A stretch of DNA of 64,000 bases from Desulfopila aestuarii DSM 18488 (GCA_945863875.1 CAMBBS010000001.1:62001-126000); one strand, 5' to 3'. Numbered from the stretch's first letter, positions 9,383-18,422 are shown. Program-made: numbers and translations. The notes: generated by a model from the letters alone, not told the origin.

Positions 9383-9398
9383 CGGCACTTTTTTTGCA
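9383..9398 (+). promoter_or_regulatory. sigma-54-like promoter of HAD-OtsB-GH65 gene
   Basis: CGGCAC-N5-TTGCA: the invariant GG (9384-9385) and GC (9396-9397) are separated by exactly 10 bases, as sigma-54 requires. A transcript would begin around 9409, only about 2 nt before the ATG at 9411, implying an almost leaderless message. Confidence 0.6.
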
Positions 9399-9410
9399 GG
9401 ATTTTATCCT

Positions 9411-12400
9411 ATGAAACTCTATATGGAAAATATTGCCGCCTGCATCCTCGATATCGACGGTGTGGTTATGGAAGAAAAGGGGGAGGCTTTTGCTTCGACA
9501 ATCTCCTTTATCAAAAAAGGCCGCGCCGCCGGGCTGCGTTTTGCGTTGATTTCCGCCCGCCGCAATGGCCGGGCGATGCTCGAAACTGCCGGCGTGAGCC
9601 CTCTTTTCCAGGTGGTCATTGACGCACAGTGCGACGAGGCAATGGGTCTGGCCGCCAAACCTGCTCCTGATATCTTTCTTGAAGCCGCCGACAGGCTCGA
9701 TGTCGCGGCGGCCAGGACCCTGGTCGTCGCAGATGGTCCGGCCGGAGTGCAGGCGGCAAAAGCCGGGGGTTTTGCCAAACTTATCGGTCTTGACCTGCAC
9801 CATCAGGGCACGAAATTGAAAAACTCCGGCGCCGATCTGCTGGTGCAGAATCTTGCTGAACTGAGCCTGGACAGCGGTGCCGAGCCGGGTAAAAAAGAGA
9901 AAAAACTGCGGTCGGCCCTGGAGAAGACCGAGAGGATCTTCAAACGGCTGCAACAGGGGCTGCCGGCAATTTTTCTTGATTATGACGGGACGCTGACGCC
10001 CATTGTCGATGATCCCGCCGAGGCCAGGCTTGATGAAAAAACCAGGCGGGTACTGCAGCGGCTGGCCAGACATATGTTCGTCGCCGTCATCAGCGGCCGG
10101 AGCCTGGCCGACGTCGAGCAGATGGTCGGTATCGAGGAGCTGGCCTATGCCGGCAGCCATGGCTTTGAGATACGTTCCGGCATCGGTTACTTCGATGACG
10201 ACAAGTCGAGGCAGCGGTACCTGTCGATCCTGCAGCGGGCGGAAGACGAACTCACCGGAACCACTCGGCATCTGTTGGGGGTGCGTATCGAACGAAAGCC
10301 ATTTGCCATCGCCGTGCACTATCGCGGCGTGGAAGAGTCGCTCATTCCCGCGGTTGAAGGCCAGGTCGACAGCCTGGTCGAACGGTTTGCCGAACTGGTG
10401 AAAAGTTCCGGCAAGAAAATATTTGAGCTGCGTCCGGCGGTGGACTGGGATAAGGGTAAGGCCCTGCAGGCGATGCTTGACCAGTTTCATGTCGATTGTT
10501 CCCGGATGACGCCGCTCTATATCGGCGATGATACCACGGACGAAGATGCCTTTCGCAGCATCGGTGACAGGGGCATTGGTATTCTCGTCAGCGAGCAGCC
10601 CCGCCGGACCCATGCCCGCTTTATCCTGCGCGATCCCGCCGGAGTAACCATCTTTCTCGAAAAGCTGGCGGAACTGGCCGAACAAGAGATAATTAAAGGC
10701 ATCTGGTCATTGACCTATGATGGCTTTGATCCGGCACAGGAAAAACTGCGGGAATCGCTCTGTACCCTCGGGAACGGCTCTTTTGCCAGCCGCGGTGCCG
10801 CTCCGGAATCAACAGCCGGCAGGAAACATTATCCAGGCACCTATATCGCCGGCTGCTACAACCGCTTGCAGAGCAGTATCGCCGGGCAGACTATTGAAAA
10901 TGAAAGCCTGGTCAACATCCCCAACTGGCTGCCTTTGAGCTTTCGTCTTGAAGATGGACCCTGGTTCGGCGGCGACTTGCCGGAACCTGTCGCCTATCAC
11001 CAGGAACTGGATATGGCCTCCGGTATCCTGCACAGGAATATCCGCATCGTCGATGATAAAAGGAGAGAAATTCACCTGAGCGAGCGCCGTTTCGTCAATA
11101 TGGACATGGCCCATCTGGCCGGACTGGAAACCGTTATTACCGTGAAAAACTGGTCCGGCAACCTGTATCTTCGCTCGGCACTCGACGGGCGGGTAGCCAA
11201 TACCCTGGTCGCCCGCTACCGAGAACTGAACAATGATCATCTGCTGGCCGGCAGCCTCGGGGGCAGTGACGATGGCGAGGTCATCTGGCTGCAGGCTGAG
11301 ACCAGGCAGTCGCACATCCGTATTGCCGAAGCGGCCCGCACGCGGTTTTTTCGGGAGGGGAAACCGCTGGCCGGTCTAAAGCGCCGCCTGGTACAGGAAC
11401 CGGCTTATATCGCCCAGGAAGTGACTGTGCCGATCAGGGCCGGTGAAAAATTACGCCTGGAAAAGATTGTCGCCATTTATAATTCGCGAGACCGGGGTAT
11501 CTCGGAAAGTCTCGAGGAGGCGCGCCTGCAGGTGGCGAAGGTTCCTGGGTTTCATGTTCTGCTGCAGCGGCATCATCGGGCCTGGCGTCATCTCTGGCAG
11601 CGTTGCGGCTTTGATCTGCAGGCTTGCAGCCCGCGTATCGCGCAGATCCTCAATCTGCATATCTTTCATCTGCTGCAGACGGTATCGGTGCACTCCATCG
11701 ATCTTGACGCGGGGATTCCTCCCCGGGGCCTGCACGGCGAAGCCTACCGCGGCCTGATCATGTGGGACGAACTGTTCGTCTTTCCTTTCTTGAATCTGCG
11801 TATTCCGGATCTGACCCGGGCGCTGCTCAAATACCGCTATCGACGGCTGCCCCAGGCCAGGCTGGCGGCTGCGGCGGCAGGGTGTGACGGCGCCATGTTT
11901 CCCTGGCAGAGCGGCAGTAACGGCCGGGAGGAAGCCCAGACGCTGCATCTCAATCCGCAGTCGGGCCATTGGGTGCCGGATACGACGCACATTCAGCGCC
12001 ATATCAATATCGCCGTCGCCTACAATGTCTGGCTCTATTACCAGGTAACCGGCGACCGTCACTTCATGTCCTATTACGGCGCTGAAATGATCATAGAAAC
12101 AGCCAGGCTTTTTGCCGGCCTGGCCACCTACAACAGGTCCCTCGATCGCTACGAGATACAAGGTGTCATGGGGCCGGATGAGTTCCACACCGGCTATCCC
12201 GACGTACAAGAACCCGGCCTGGCCAATAACGCCTATACCAATATCATGGCGGCCTGGCTTTTCTGCCGGGCCATTGACGCCCTGGAGATGCTGCCGGAGG
12301 AACGGCGGCAGGCGACCTGGGAAAATCTTCACCTGCAGGACAGGGAACTGCAGCGCTGGCAGGATATGAGCTGCAAGATGCGGGTCGTTTTTCATGATGA

Positions 12401-13100
12401 CGGCATCATCAGTCAGTTCGAGGGGTATGACCGCCTCGAAGAGTTCGACTGGGAGGGGTACAGGCAAAAATACGATCATATTCACCGTCTCGACCGCATC
12501 CTCGAGGCCGAGGGTGACAGTCCCAATCGCTATAAGCTCTCCAAACAGGCCGACGTGCTCATGCTCTTTTATCTGCTGTCGGCCGATGAACTGGATCAGC
12601 TGTTCATGCGCCTTGGCTATCCCTTTGCCTTCGATACCATTCCGAAAAATATCGACTACTATCTCAAGCGCACGGCCCACGGCTCAACGCTCAGCCGGGT
12701 GGTGCACGCCTGGGTGCTGGCCAGGTCCAGACGGCAGCAATCCTGGCACCTGTTCTGTGACGCCCTGAGAAGCGATGTGCTGGATATCCAAGGCACCACC
12801 ACCCATGAAGGCATCCATCTCGGCGCCATGGCCGGGACGGTCGATCTGATACAGCGCTGTTACAGCGGCCTGGAAACCAGGCAGGACACGCTCTGGTTAA
12901 ACCCGGCCCTGCCCGAAGAGCTGAAGAGCCTGGCTTTCAACATCCTCTATCGTGACCATTGGCTGCGGGTGATCATACAAAAGAAAAGCATACGTGTTGT
13001 CAGCCGGGACGGGACTTCCGCCCCGATCAACCTGGGCTTGCGGGGAAAACTCTATGAACTGCAACCGGGTCGGGCCATTGAAGTGGACGTGAACCGCTGA
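9411..13100 (+). CDS. trifunctional fusion: HAD domain, OtsB phosphatase, GH65 phosphorylase
   Basis: Although the frame is open from 9006, I place the start at 9411 (1229 residues). Residues ~5-175 are a HAD domain with LDIDGVV, ISARRN, AKPAPDIF and VVADGPAGVQAAKAGG, but without the cap expected in beta-phosphoglucomutase. Residues ~185-425 are trehalose-6-phosphate phosphatase (FLDYDGTLTPIV, AVISGRS, GSHG, YIGDDTTDEDAF). Residues ~430-1225 are a family 65 glycoside phosphorylase, with the general acid in VMGPDEFH (Glu924) and the phosphate-binding HGSTLSRVVHAW. A coherent reading is trehalose-6-P to trehalose to glucose plus beta-glucose-1-P, with the HAD part acting on sugar phosphate. Substrate of the GH65 part (trehalose, maltose or kojibiose) is inferred from the OtsB fusion. 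Confidence 0.88.
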   Translation: MKLYMENIAACILDIDGVVMEEKGEAFASTISFIKKGRAAGLRFALISARRNGRAMLETAGVSPLFQVVIDAQCDEAMGLAAKPAPDIFLEAADRLDVAAARTLVVADGPAGVQAAKAGGFAKLIGLDLHHQGTKLKNSGADLLVQNLAELSLDSGAEPGKKEKKLRSALEKTERIFKRLQQGLPAIFLDYDGTLTPIVDDPAEARLDEKTRRVLQRLARHMFVAVISGRSLADVEQMVGIEELAYAGSHGFEIRSGIGYFDDDKSRQRYLSILQRAEDELTGTTRHLLGVRIERKPFAIAVHYRGVEESLIPAVEGQVDSLVERFAELVKSSGKKIFELRPAVDWDKGKALQAMLDQFHVDCSRMTPLYIGDDTTDEDAFRSIGDRGIGILVSEQPRRTHARFILRDPAGVTIFLEKLAELAEQEIIKGIWSLTYDGFDPAQEKLRESLCTLGNGSFASRGAAPESTAGRKHYPGTYIAGCYNRLQSSIAGQTIENESLVNIPNWLPLSFRLEDGPWFGGDLPEPVAYHQELDMASGILHRNIRIVDDKRREIHLSERRFVNMDMAHLAGLETVITVKNWSGNLYLRSALDGRVANTLVARYRELNNDHLLAGSLGGSDDGEVIWLQAETRQSHIRIAEAARTRFFREGKPLAGLKRRLVQEPAYIAQEVTVPIRAGEKLRLEKIVAIYNSRDRGISESLEEARLQVAKVPGFHVLLQRHHRAWRHLWQRCGFDLQACSPRIAQILNLHIFHLLQTVSVHSIDLDAGIPPRGLHGEAYRGLIMWDELFVFPFLNLRIPDLTRALLKYRYRRLPQARLAAAAAGCDGAMFPWQSGSNGREEAQTLHLNPQSGHWVPDTTHIQRHINIAVAYNVWLYYQVTGDRHFMSYYGAEMIIETARLFAGLATYNRSLDRYEIQGVMGPDEFHTGYPDVQEPGLANNAYTNIMAAWLFCRAIDALEMLPEERRQATWENLHLQDRELQRWQDMSCKMRVVFHDDGIISQFEGYDRLEEFDWEGYRQKYDHIHRLDRILEAEGDSPNRYKLSKQADVLMLFYLLSADELDQLFMRLGYPFAFDTIPKNIDYYLKRTAHGSTLSRVVHAWVLARSRRQQSWHLFCDALRSDVLDIQGTTTHEGIHLGAMAGTVDLIQRCYSGLETRQDTLWLNPALPEELKSLAFNILYRDHWLRVIIQKKSIRVVSRDGTSAPINLGLRGKLYELQPGRAIEVDVNR

Positions 13101-13190
13101 GGCTGTGCGTGAGGTACCTGTGCCCCTTGTATGGGTATTGAAAAGAATTTCGGCTTATTGACCGTTTACCGGGGTTGGGGAGGTGTTCCT

Positions 13191-13592
13191 ATGGATGCAG
13201 ACAAAAAACGCACAAAAAAAAGCACAATAGAAGACAAGCTCAGAGAGCGGCGGAAAGAACTTCTTGTCAAGCGCCTCGGTATTGAGGAGTCCTGGCGGAA
13301 CCTGCATTTGAGCGAAATCGAATTAACGGAAAAGGCCACCAATGAGTATCTGGCTGCCGGTCTTTCCCAGCTCGATGCACAGGACAAAGAAAAGATAGAG
13401 GCCATAGACCGTGCCCTAGCCAGGCTGCAGGCGGATATCTACGATATCTGCGAAAGCTGCGGCGAAGTCATTTCGGCAAGGCGGCTTGAGGCAGTGCCCT
13501 GGACAACCCTTTGTCGTGACTGTGCCGAGGAGAGGGAGCAAGGCGCAAGATTGACAGGGCCTGGGGCGGAAATCGAGGAAGAAACTGAGTAA
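13191..13592 (+). CDS. DksA/TraR-family C4 zinc-finger protein
   Basis: 133 residues from the ATG at 13191, chosen because GGGGAGG lies 7 bp upstream; the longer frame from 13131 lacks this. The first ~90 residues are a charged helical coiled coil, as in DksA, and the C-terminal zinc finger reads CESCGEVISARRLEAVPW followed by CRDC. DksA-like proteins enter the secondary channel of RNA polymerase and modulate transcription, often with ppGpp. The coiled-coil tip here does not show an obvious DxxDxA motif, so it is more probably a divergent TraR/YbiI-type member than true DksA. It follows the trehalose fusion gene and precedes the baeRF3 gene. Confidence 0.85.
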   Translation: MDADKKRTKKSTIEDKLRERRKELLVKRLGIEESWRNLHLSEIELTEKATNEYLAAGLSQLDAQDKEKIEAIDRALARLQADIYDICESCGEVISARRLEAVPWTTLCRDCAEEREQGARLTGPGAEIEEETE

Positions 13593-13728
13593 TCGATGGT
13601 GACGGGCGGGCAGGGCGGTAAAGTTTGGCCACGGAGCGAACGTCCTGCTGTAAGAGGAAGGGGAAAAACGATCTTTTACGGTTGGACAGGCCATGTCGAT
13701 CTAAAAATGACTACAAGGTGGTGGCAAT

Positions 13729-14883
13729 ATGGCAACGATAGAAAAACGCGATATCGAATCTCTGCTGCAGCATGAGGGATGGCCGGCAATATCGATCTAT
13801 ATGCCGGTCAGTCGCATTGGCGATCAACAGGATCCTCTGCGGTATAAAAAAATTATCACCGAGGTGACCAACAGGCTGATAAACGAGGGCATGCGCGCGC
13901 CGGAGGCCCGCAGCCTGCTGGAGCCGGAGTTCGCGCTGATGAGCGATGCCGATTACTGGAAGCATCTCGGCGCGGACGGCCTGGCGGTCTTTCTGGCCGG
14001 ACAGGCCGTCTGGCGCTACCCGCTGCCCCACTCCTTTGCCGAGCTGGTCATGGTGGGACGCCGTCTGCATATCCGGCCTCTGCTGCCCTTGCTGACCGGT
14101 GGGCCGTATCTGGTGCTGGCCCTCAGCCGCAAAAAGATGCAGCTTTTTCGCGGAGATCGCTATCAGCTGGAGGAAATCGCCCTGCCCGAGGGGACACCAA
14201 AAAGTATGGATGACGCCCTGCAGTACGATGATCCGCAGCGACACCTGCAGTTTCATACCAAAACCGGTACGTCCAGGGGGCAGAGAGACGCGATGTTCCA
14301 CGGGCACGGGATGGGCTTTGATGATCAGAACGAAGACCTGGTGCGCTATCTTCAGGCAATCGATCGCGTGCTTTTCCCCCGGCTGGAAGAGGAAAAGATG
14401 CCGATCATCCTCGCCGGCACTGAAGAACTGCATGCCGGTTACCGAAATATCACGAAAAGCCGCACCGTTTTGTCCCGTGGCATTGCCGGCAACGTGGGCG
14501 AGCTGTCGCCGGAAACGCTGCACCGGAAGGCCTGGGCCATCGCCCTGGACTATTTTACAGAAGAAGAACGGCAGGCGGTCGGCACGTATCAGGATAATCT
14601 CGGTGGCGACAGGGTGGTTGATGAGCTGCAGTCGGTCATGACGGCGGCCTTTGATGGGCGGGTGGACCACCTCTTCGTCGCGGAAAATGCGCAAATCTGG
14701 GGCCGGTTTGATCCGGACAAACGACAGGTGAGTGTCCAGAAGCCGGATGAATATGACGGTGCCCTCGTCGATCTGCTCGATGAGGCGGTGTACTGGACCT
14801 TGCAGAAAAAAGGAACGGTCTTCATCAAAACAAGAGACGCCATGCCGGTGGACAGGGTTGTCTGCGCGCTATTGCGTTATTGA
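13729..14883 (+). CDS. baeRF3-like protein (bacterial archaeo-eukaryotic release factor family)
   Basis: 384 residues. The N-terminal ISIYMPVSRIGDQQDPLRYK, the central LAVFLAGQAVWRYPLP and LHIRPLLPLLTGGPYLVLALS, and the His-rich loop FHGHGMGF match my recollection of bacterial eRF1-like family 3. These proteins resemble the eRF1/pelota middle domain and are thought to act in ribosome rescue or hibernation, but no member is well characterised. The ATG has AAGGTGG upstream. It lies ~135 bp after the DksA/TraR-like gene and converges on the cold-shock gene, so three genes of transcription/translation stress response are clustered. Family assignment is from motif memory and deserves an HMM check. 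Confidence 0.72.
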   Translation: MATIEKRDIESLLQHEGWPAISIYMPVSRIGDQQDPLRYKKIITEVTNRLINEGMRAPEARSLLEPEFALMSDADYWKHLGADGLAVFLAGQAVWRYPLPHSFAELVMVGRRLHIRPLLPLLTGGPYLVLALSRKKMQLFRGDRYQLEEIALPEGTPKSMDDALQYDDPQRHLQFHTKTGTSRGQRDAMFHGHGMGFDDQNEDLVRYLQAIDRVLFPRLEEEKMPIILAGTEELHAGYRNITKSRTVLSRGIAGNVGELSPETLHRKAWAIALDYFTEEERQAVGTYQDNLGGDRVVDELQSVMTAAFDGRVDHLFVAENAQIWGRFDPDKRQVSVQKPDEYDGALVDLLDEAVYWTLQKKGTVFIKTRDAMPVDRVVCALLRY

Positions 14884-14913
14884 TCCGGGGCAGCTTTCCC
14901 CGGCTGGCGGCAA

Positions 14914-14954
14914 GCGGAAGCGGCAATGGCCTGGTTCGCCGTTGCCGCTTCCGC
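14914..14954. terminator. bidirectional hairpin between convergent genes
   Basis: GCGGAAGCGGCAA (14914-14926) pairs perfectly with TTGCCGCTTCCGC (14942-14954) in the 91-bp gap between the converging baeRF3-like and cold-shock genes. It is GC-rich and strong, but a T-run is not obvious on either side. Confidence 0.6.
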
Positions 14955-14974
14955 GCCGGGGGGCGTTGATTCGT

Positions 14975-15175
14975 CTAGATACGGACAACGTTTGTCGCCA
15001 TCTGGCCCTTTTGGCCTTCGGCGATATCAAAGATGACCCGTTCTCCTTCATTTAAGGAACGAAATCCCTCCGACTGGATTGATGTATAGTGCACAAAAAT
15101 ATCCTTTCCGCCTTCCTGCTCGATAAAACCATAGCCTTTTGCCTCGTTAAACCATTTTACTGTTCCTTCAGCCAT
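14975..15175 (-). CDS. cold-shock domain protein, CspA family
   Basis: 66 residues, one OB-fold cold-shock domain. RNP1 (KGYGFIE) and RNP2 (DIFVHYTSI) are intact, as is the N-terminal GTVKWFN. Such proteins bind single-stranded RNA/DNA and act as RNA chaperones. AGGAG-like sequence (CAGGAGCAGGGAA) precedes the ATG. The long upstream leader carries two inverted repeats (15207-15248 and 15268-15305), consistent with post-transcriptional control common for csp mRNAs. Confidence 0.96.
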   Translation of the reverse strand: MAEGTVKWFNEAKGYGFIEQEGGKDIFVHYTSIQSEGFRSLNEGERVIFDIAEGQKGQMATNVVRI

Positions 15176-15206
15176 TTCCCTGCTCCTGTGTAATGTCGGT
15201 TGTTAT

Positions 15207-15305
15207 GTACCTTGGAAATCCATGGGTAAGAGAAGTTCGTCAAGGTACCTTCCTTCTTTCTTCCGTGGCGGCCTTGCCCCATTATCCATTAGCGGGACAG
15301 GCCGC
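15207..15305 (-). promoter_or_regulatory. structured leader upstream of cold-shock gene
   Basis: Two inverted repeats precede the csp gene on the minus strand: GTACCTTG/CAAGGTAC (15207-15214 with 15241-15248) and GCGGCCT/AGGCCGC (15268-15274 with 15299-15305). If transcribed they would form two stems in the 5' leader, reminiscent of the temperature-responsive leaders of cspA-type mRNAs. The rest of 15176-15465 shows no gene. Confidence 0.4.
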
Positions 15306-15465
15306 TAAACCGTTCGTTTGCAACAATTTTCACCTCCCTAATAAAAGTACTGCCCGAGATTGTAGTCAGGTCTTTTGACCTTCGCCGTTGTCGAGAAATA
15401 ACATGGCCAACGGTAATCCTGGTACGGCGTGAGAAGCGGTAACGAAATGGGCGAAAATGGCCGGG

Positions 15466-16128
15466 TTATTTCGTGACGGCTTCTAAACAGATTTCGGTGC
15501 AATACTCGACACCAAAACCAATACTGTTTTGCACATGAACTGTTCCGCCAAACAATCCGGCGATAATGCCGGCATAATAGAGGTTTGCCGAGGCCTGGCT
15601 GCCGCTCGATTTATTTCGTTTCCTGTCGGCGGGGAGAAAAAGGGCCTTCTCTTTTTCCAGAGGGATACCAAGGCCCGGGACGGTAAGAACAAAATAGATG
15701 GAACACCAGTTGCCGCTGAATGGCTCCCATTCCACCTCCAGCCCGGCCCCTGCCGAACCGAGATAGGCCTGACTGTAACTGGCGATATCCCAGAGGAGAA
15801 ACCCAAGCATCAACGGCTTGCCCTGGAAAAATCTCGGCAGATCAGGGCTGATGGTCGTGGTCAGACAGTATCCTGTGCGATCGATGGTCCTGTCGTACCA
15901 ATGGCAGAATTCGTCAAGGAACTTATGGAGATCGAATGGTCCTTTGCTGTCGGCAAGACGCCAGCATGCCTGGGCCGGTTCACAGGGCCTTTTGCAGGAG
16001 GAATACCGGGGTTCATTGCCATACGACTCCGGCATGCGGGAGAGGGCATCGAGGGTCTCCGCCGAATACATGGCCTGCCGATTGTCACAATTTGCTAAGT
16101 TTTGGATAGAGAGCAATTTTTCCTCCAT
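15466..16128 (-). CDS. degenerate HATPase-like protein, paralogue of 31207-31767
   Basis: 220 residues, no membrane segment. The C-terminal half resembles the ATP-binding domain of a histidine kinase without any phosphoacceptor domain: SANLYYAGIIAGLFGGTVHV followed by a GFGVEY tail corresponds to the region after the G2 box. The N-box Asn and the Asp of the DxGxG box are missing (PGLGIP instead), so ATP hydrolysis is unlikely. It is clearly paralogous to the product of 31207-31767 (shared FDL-x-xF, CxWY, YLGxxG, KEKxLF and ANLYYAG blocks). It lies 42 bp after a response regulator gene and ends the signalling operon. A TTG at 16116 behind GGAGG is an alternative start. Function unknown. Confidence 0.7.
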   Translation of the reverse strand: MEEKLLSIQNLANCDNRQAMYSAETLDALSRMPESYGNEPRYSSCKRPCEPAQACWRLADSKGPFDLHKFLDEFCHWYDRTIDRTGYCLTTTISPDLPRFFQGKPLMLGFLLWDIASYSQAYLGSAGAGLEVEWEPFSGNWCSIYFVLTVPGLGIPLEKEKALFLPADRKRNKSSGSQASANLYYAGIIAGLFGGTVHVQNSIGFGVEYCTEICLEAVTK

Positions 16129-16170
16129 ACAATGAATGGGTACTGTTTTAAAATCATCCTGGGCAACTTC

Positions 16171-16740
16171 TTACAGATTCCACTCAACCTTGAGCCTTTC
16201 AAGACAGGCCGGGCAGCAGCCGTGTGAAAGGATTATGCCTGTTTTGCATGTCAGATAGTCTTCCCATTGTATCCACTGCACATTTTCTTTATCCCCGCTG
16301 TCATCTTTGACATCTCGACAATAAGCGCAGAGGGTAAGAACTTTTTTGGGGAAGGTGATTTTCTGTCGTTCTTCCTGCCTTTCAAGAAGTTCCGTCAGTC
16401 GAAGCAGCAAATCTTCGGTATCAAGAGGTTTCAGGAGATAATCGTCGGCGCCGAGGCGCAGCGCCTCAACCGCCGATGTCATGTCACCATAGCCGGTGAG
16501 AACCAGGGCGCAGATCGCCGGATTGCGTTTTTTTGCCTGGCGCAATACCTCGATGCCGCTGGGACCGGGCATGACCAGGTCGGTAATGAGCATATTGAAG
16601 TTGTCTTCCCAGAGGGCGCGTATGGCCTCTTCTCCATTGGATGCGGTGGTGACGTGATAGTGTTCCGCCCGAAGATCCCGTGCGTACGAGCGCAGGATGC
16701 TCATCTCGTCGTCCACCAGCAGGAGGGTTTTGTTGGACAT
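16171..16740 (-). CDS. response regulator with C-terminal CxxC metal-binding tail
   Basis: 189 residues. A receiver domain (~1-120) has the acidic pocket VDDE, phospho-Asp in MLITDLVMPGPSG, Thr in LTGYG and Lys in YLLKPL. After a short helix comes a tail with CAYC and, ~35 residues on, HGCCPAC. This is the CxxC-x-n-CPxC module found at the C-terminus of many deltaproteobacterial PAS and REC proteins; it presumably binds a metal, and there is no DNA-binding domain. AAGGAG precedes the ATG. It lies between the kinase gene at 17064 and the degenerate ATPase-like gene. The regulator at 34583-35182 has the same architecture. Confidence 0.88.
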   Translation of the reverse strand: MSNKTLLLVDDEMSILRSYARDLRAEHYHVTTASNGEEAIRALWEDNFNMLITDLVMPGPSGIEVLRQAKKRNPAICALVLTGYGDMTSAVEALRLGADDYLLKPLDTEDLLLRLTELLERQEERQKITFPKKVLTLCAYCRDVKDDSGDKENVQWIQWEDYLTCKTGIILSHGCCPACLERLKVEWNL

Positions 16741-17063
16741 GTGCTACTCCTTCGTAGCTTCCAGAGGGCAGTGTGCCATCTGCCGACTTCTTCTTCGTTT
16801 GGGACCGTATGCGGGCGTCGTCAATTATGCTTATGTGGCGGTATTCTGCCATGGATAGCACTGCTTGCCTAGGTCATAAAATCAGGAATAGAATGGTGAG
16901 GCAGACTACCCATTGGTCGTGGGCCGGGTAGGGGGGGTGGATTTCTGGTCAAGCCCGGAATGACCGTAACGTATCGGTATCACTGCGGTATCGGTAAGAC
17001 TGTGCTGGGGGATGGCTGCGGTGTTGCAATGATGGCGGGGTGGTGCCGGCGGCGGATGTCTCT
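16741..17063. other. intergenic region within signalling cluster
   Basis: About 320 bp without a gene. A direct repeat GTATCGGTA occurs twice around 16970-17000. Nothing else could be assigned. Confidence 0.4.
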
Positions 17064-18422
17064 TTATCTGGCGCGGTCCGGTCCCCTTATGGGCAGGTTT
17101 ATGCGAAATTCCGAACCGTTGCCCGGGCTGCTGTGCACCGTGATGGTGCCGTTGTGATGCCTGATGATGCCATAACTGACGGACAGGCCGAGTCCGGTCC
17201 CTTTGACCTCGGACTTGGTGGAAAAAAACGGCTCGAAGATACGGTCCTGGTGCAGTGGGTTGATACCGACCCCGTTATCCTTGATGATGAGCGTGATGCA
17301 TGCCTGGTCCGCCTGCGTGCTGATGCGGATAATGCCGCCGCCTTCACAGGCATCAACGGCGTTGGCGAGAATATTCATGGCAACCTGTTTGATCTGGTCG
17401 GCGATCGCATACAGGATGGGTATCTGCTCCCCATAGTGTTTCTCGACCCTGATGTTTTTTGTGTCAAACTTCTTTTTGTAGAGCAGCAGGACGCTGTCCA
17501 GCGTGCTGTGCAGGTCAAGAGGCGCACGGGTGCCGGATGTCGGCCGGTTGAAATCCTGCAGTGCCTTGAGCAGGTTGCGCATGCGCTTGCATTCATCGAC
17601 CGCGATGTCCATCAGTTCGCTGTCTTCCGGGTCGAGAGAAACCCGGCGCCTGACGCCCTTGAGGACATTGAGCACGCCCTGCAGCGGATTGTTCAGCTCA
17701 TGGGCAATTGAGGCGGCGAGGGTGCCGATGGCGGCGAGTTTTTCTGAGTGCAGCAACTGGCTCTGCGTTTCCTGCAATTTGATGGTGCGTTGCCGGACGT
17801 GCCGCTGCAGTTCTTTATTGAGGGCGGTAATCTCTGTTTTTGCCTGTTCCAGTGCGGTAATGTCGGTCATGGTCATCAGCACCTGCCCGGCGACCTCTTC
17901 GTGCTCAAGTCGAAGGGCGCTCGCCAGCTGGACGTAGAGGGGCGAACCGTTATCGGTTTTCAGGCGCAGGTGGATGGATTGGCGCTGTCCTGAATCGCGC
18001 AACTGCTGTTTATGCAGGTGAAAGATATCCTGGTCGTTAACATGGATAAATGCGGCGAATTTCCGGTTGAGAAGTTGCCCTTTGGACATGTTCAGCATCT
18101 GCGCGGCCCGTCGGTTCGTGTCGACGATGCGGCAATCGCCGTCAAGCGTCAGATAGCCCACCGGGGCAAATTCATAGAGCTCATTGTAGTTCAGCCGGGA
18201 GATTTCGATTTCCGTCTGGGCAATGCGCAGATCCTCGTTCTGCAGCTCGAGTTCGATTCTGTTGGTGTCGAGTTCGACGATTAATTTTTTGATATTGCCG
18301 TTAAAGATCTCCGGATCCGTCTGCTCGTAATGGTCAAGCAGGTCGAGGGCCCGCCGGCGTAAATCGGCAAATCTTTCATTGGCTGCCTTTTTATGCATAT
18401 ATGCCTGCCGTCCATGGATCAA
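17064..18422 (-). CDS. PAS sensor histidine kinase
   Basis: 452 residues, soluble. A helical N-terminus is followed by a PAS domain (~85-205: YEFAPVGYLTLDGDCRIVD through MTDITALEQA), a coiled coil, the phosphoacceptor motif AASIAHELNNPLQG (~255) and a HATPase domain with NILANAVDA, DNGVGINPL and GTGLGLSVS. All catalytic residues are present. Its ATG overlaps the stop of the CheB-CheR-PAS gene as ATGA, so they are translationally coupled. It is very similar to the kinase at 33576-34370, which has lost its phosphoacceptor His. The likely partner is the regulator at 16171 or the receiver-containing proteins across the insertion. Confidence 0.92.
   Translation of the reverse strand: MIHGRQAYMHKKAANERFADLRRRALDLLDHYEQTDPEIFNGNIKKLIVELDTNRIELELQNEDLRIAQTEIEISRLNYNELYEFAPVGYLTLDGDCRIVDTNRRAAQMLNMSKGQLLNRKFAAFIHVNDQDIFHLHKQQLRDSGQRQSIHLRLKTDNGSPLYVQLASALRLEHEEVAGQVLMTMTDITALEQAKTEITALNKELQRHVRQRTIKLQETQSQLLHSEKLAAIGTLAASIAHELNNPLQGVLNVLKGVRRRVSLDPEDSELMDIAVDECKRMRNLLKALQDFNRPTSGTRAPLDLHSTLDSVLLLYKKKFDTKNIRVEKHYGEQIPILYAIADQIKQVAMNILANAVDACEGGGIIRISTQADQACITLIIKDNGVGINPLHQDRIFEPFFSTKSEVKGTGLGLSVSYGIIRHHNGTITVHSSPGNGSEFRINLPIRGPDRAR

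Noticed and set aside
9006-9410. N-terminal extension of the trehalose fusion protein starting at 9006
   Set aside because: It overlaps the divergent cfa start, contains the regulatory site and sigma-54-like promoter, and encodes nothing resembling a domain; 9411 fits better.
9201-10685. 494-codon minus-strand open frame opposite the HAD-OtsB region
   Set aside because: It lies antisense to clear catalytic motifs of the plus-strand gene, has no recognisable domain, and long antisense frames are expected in GC-rich codon usage.
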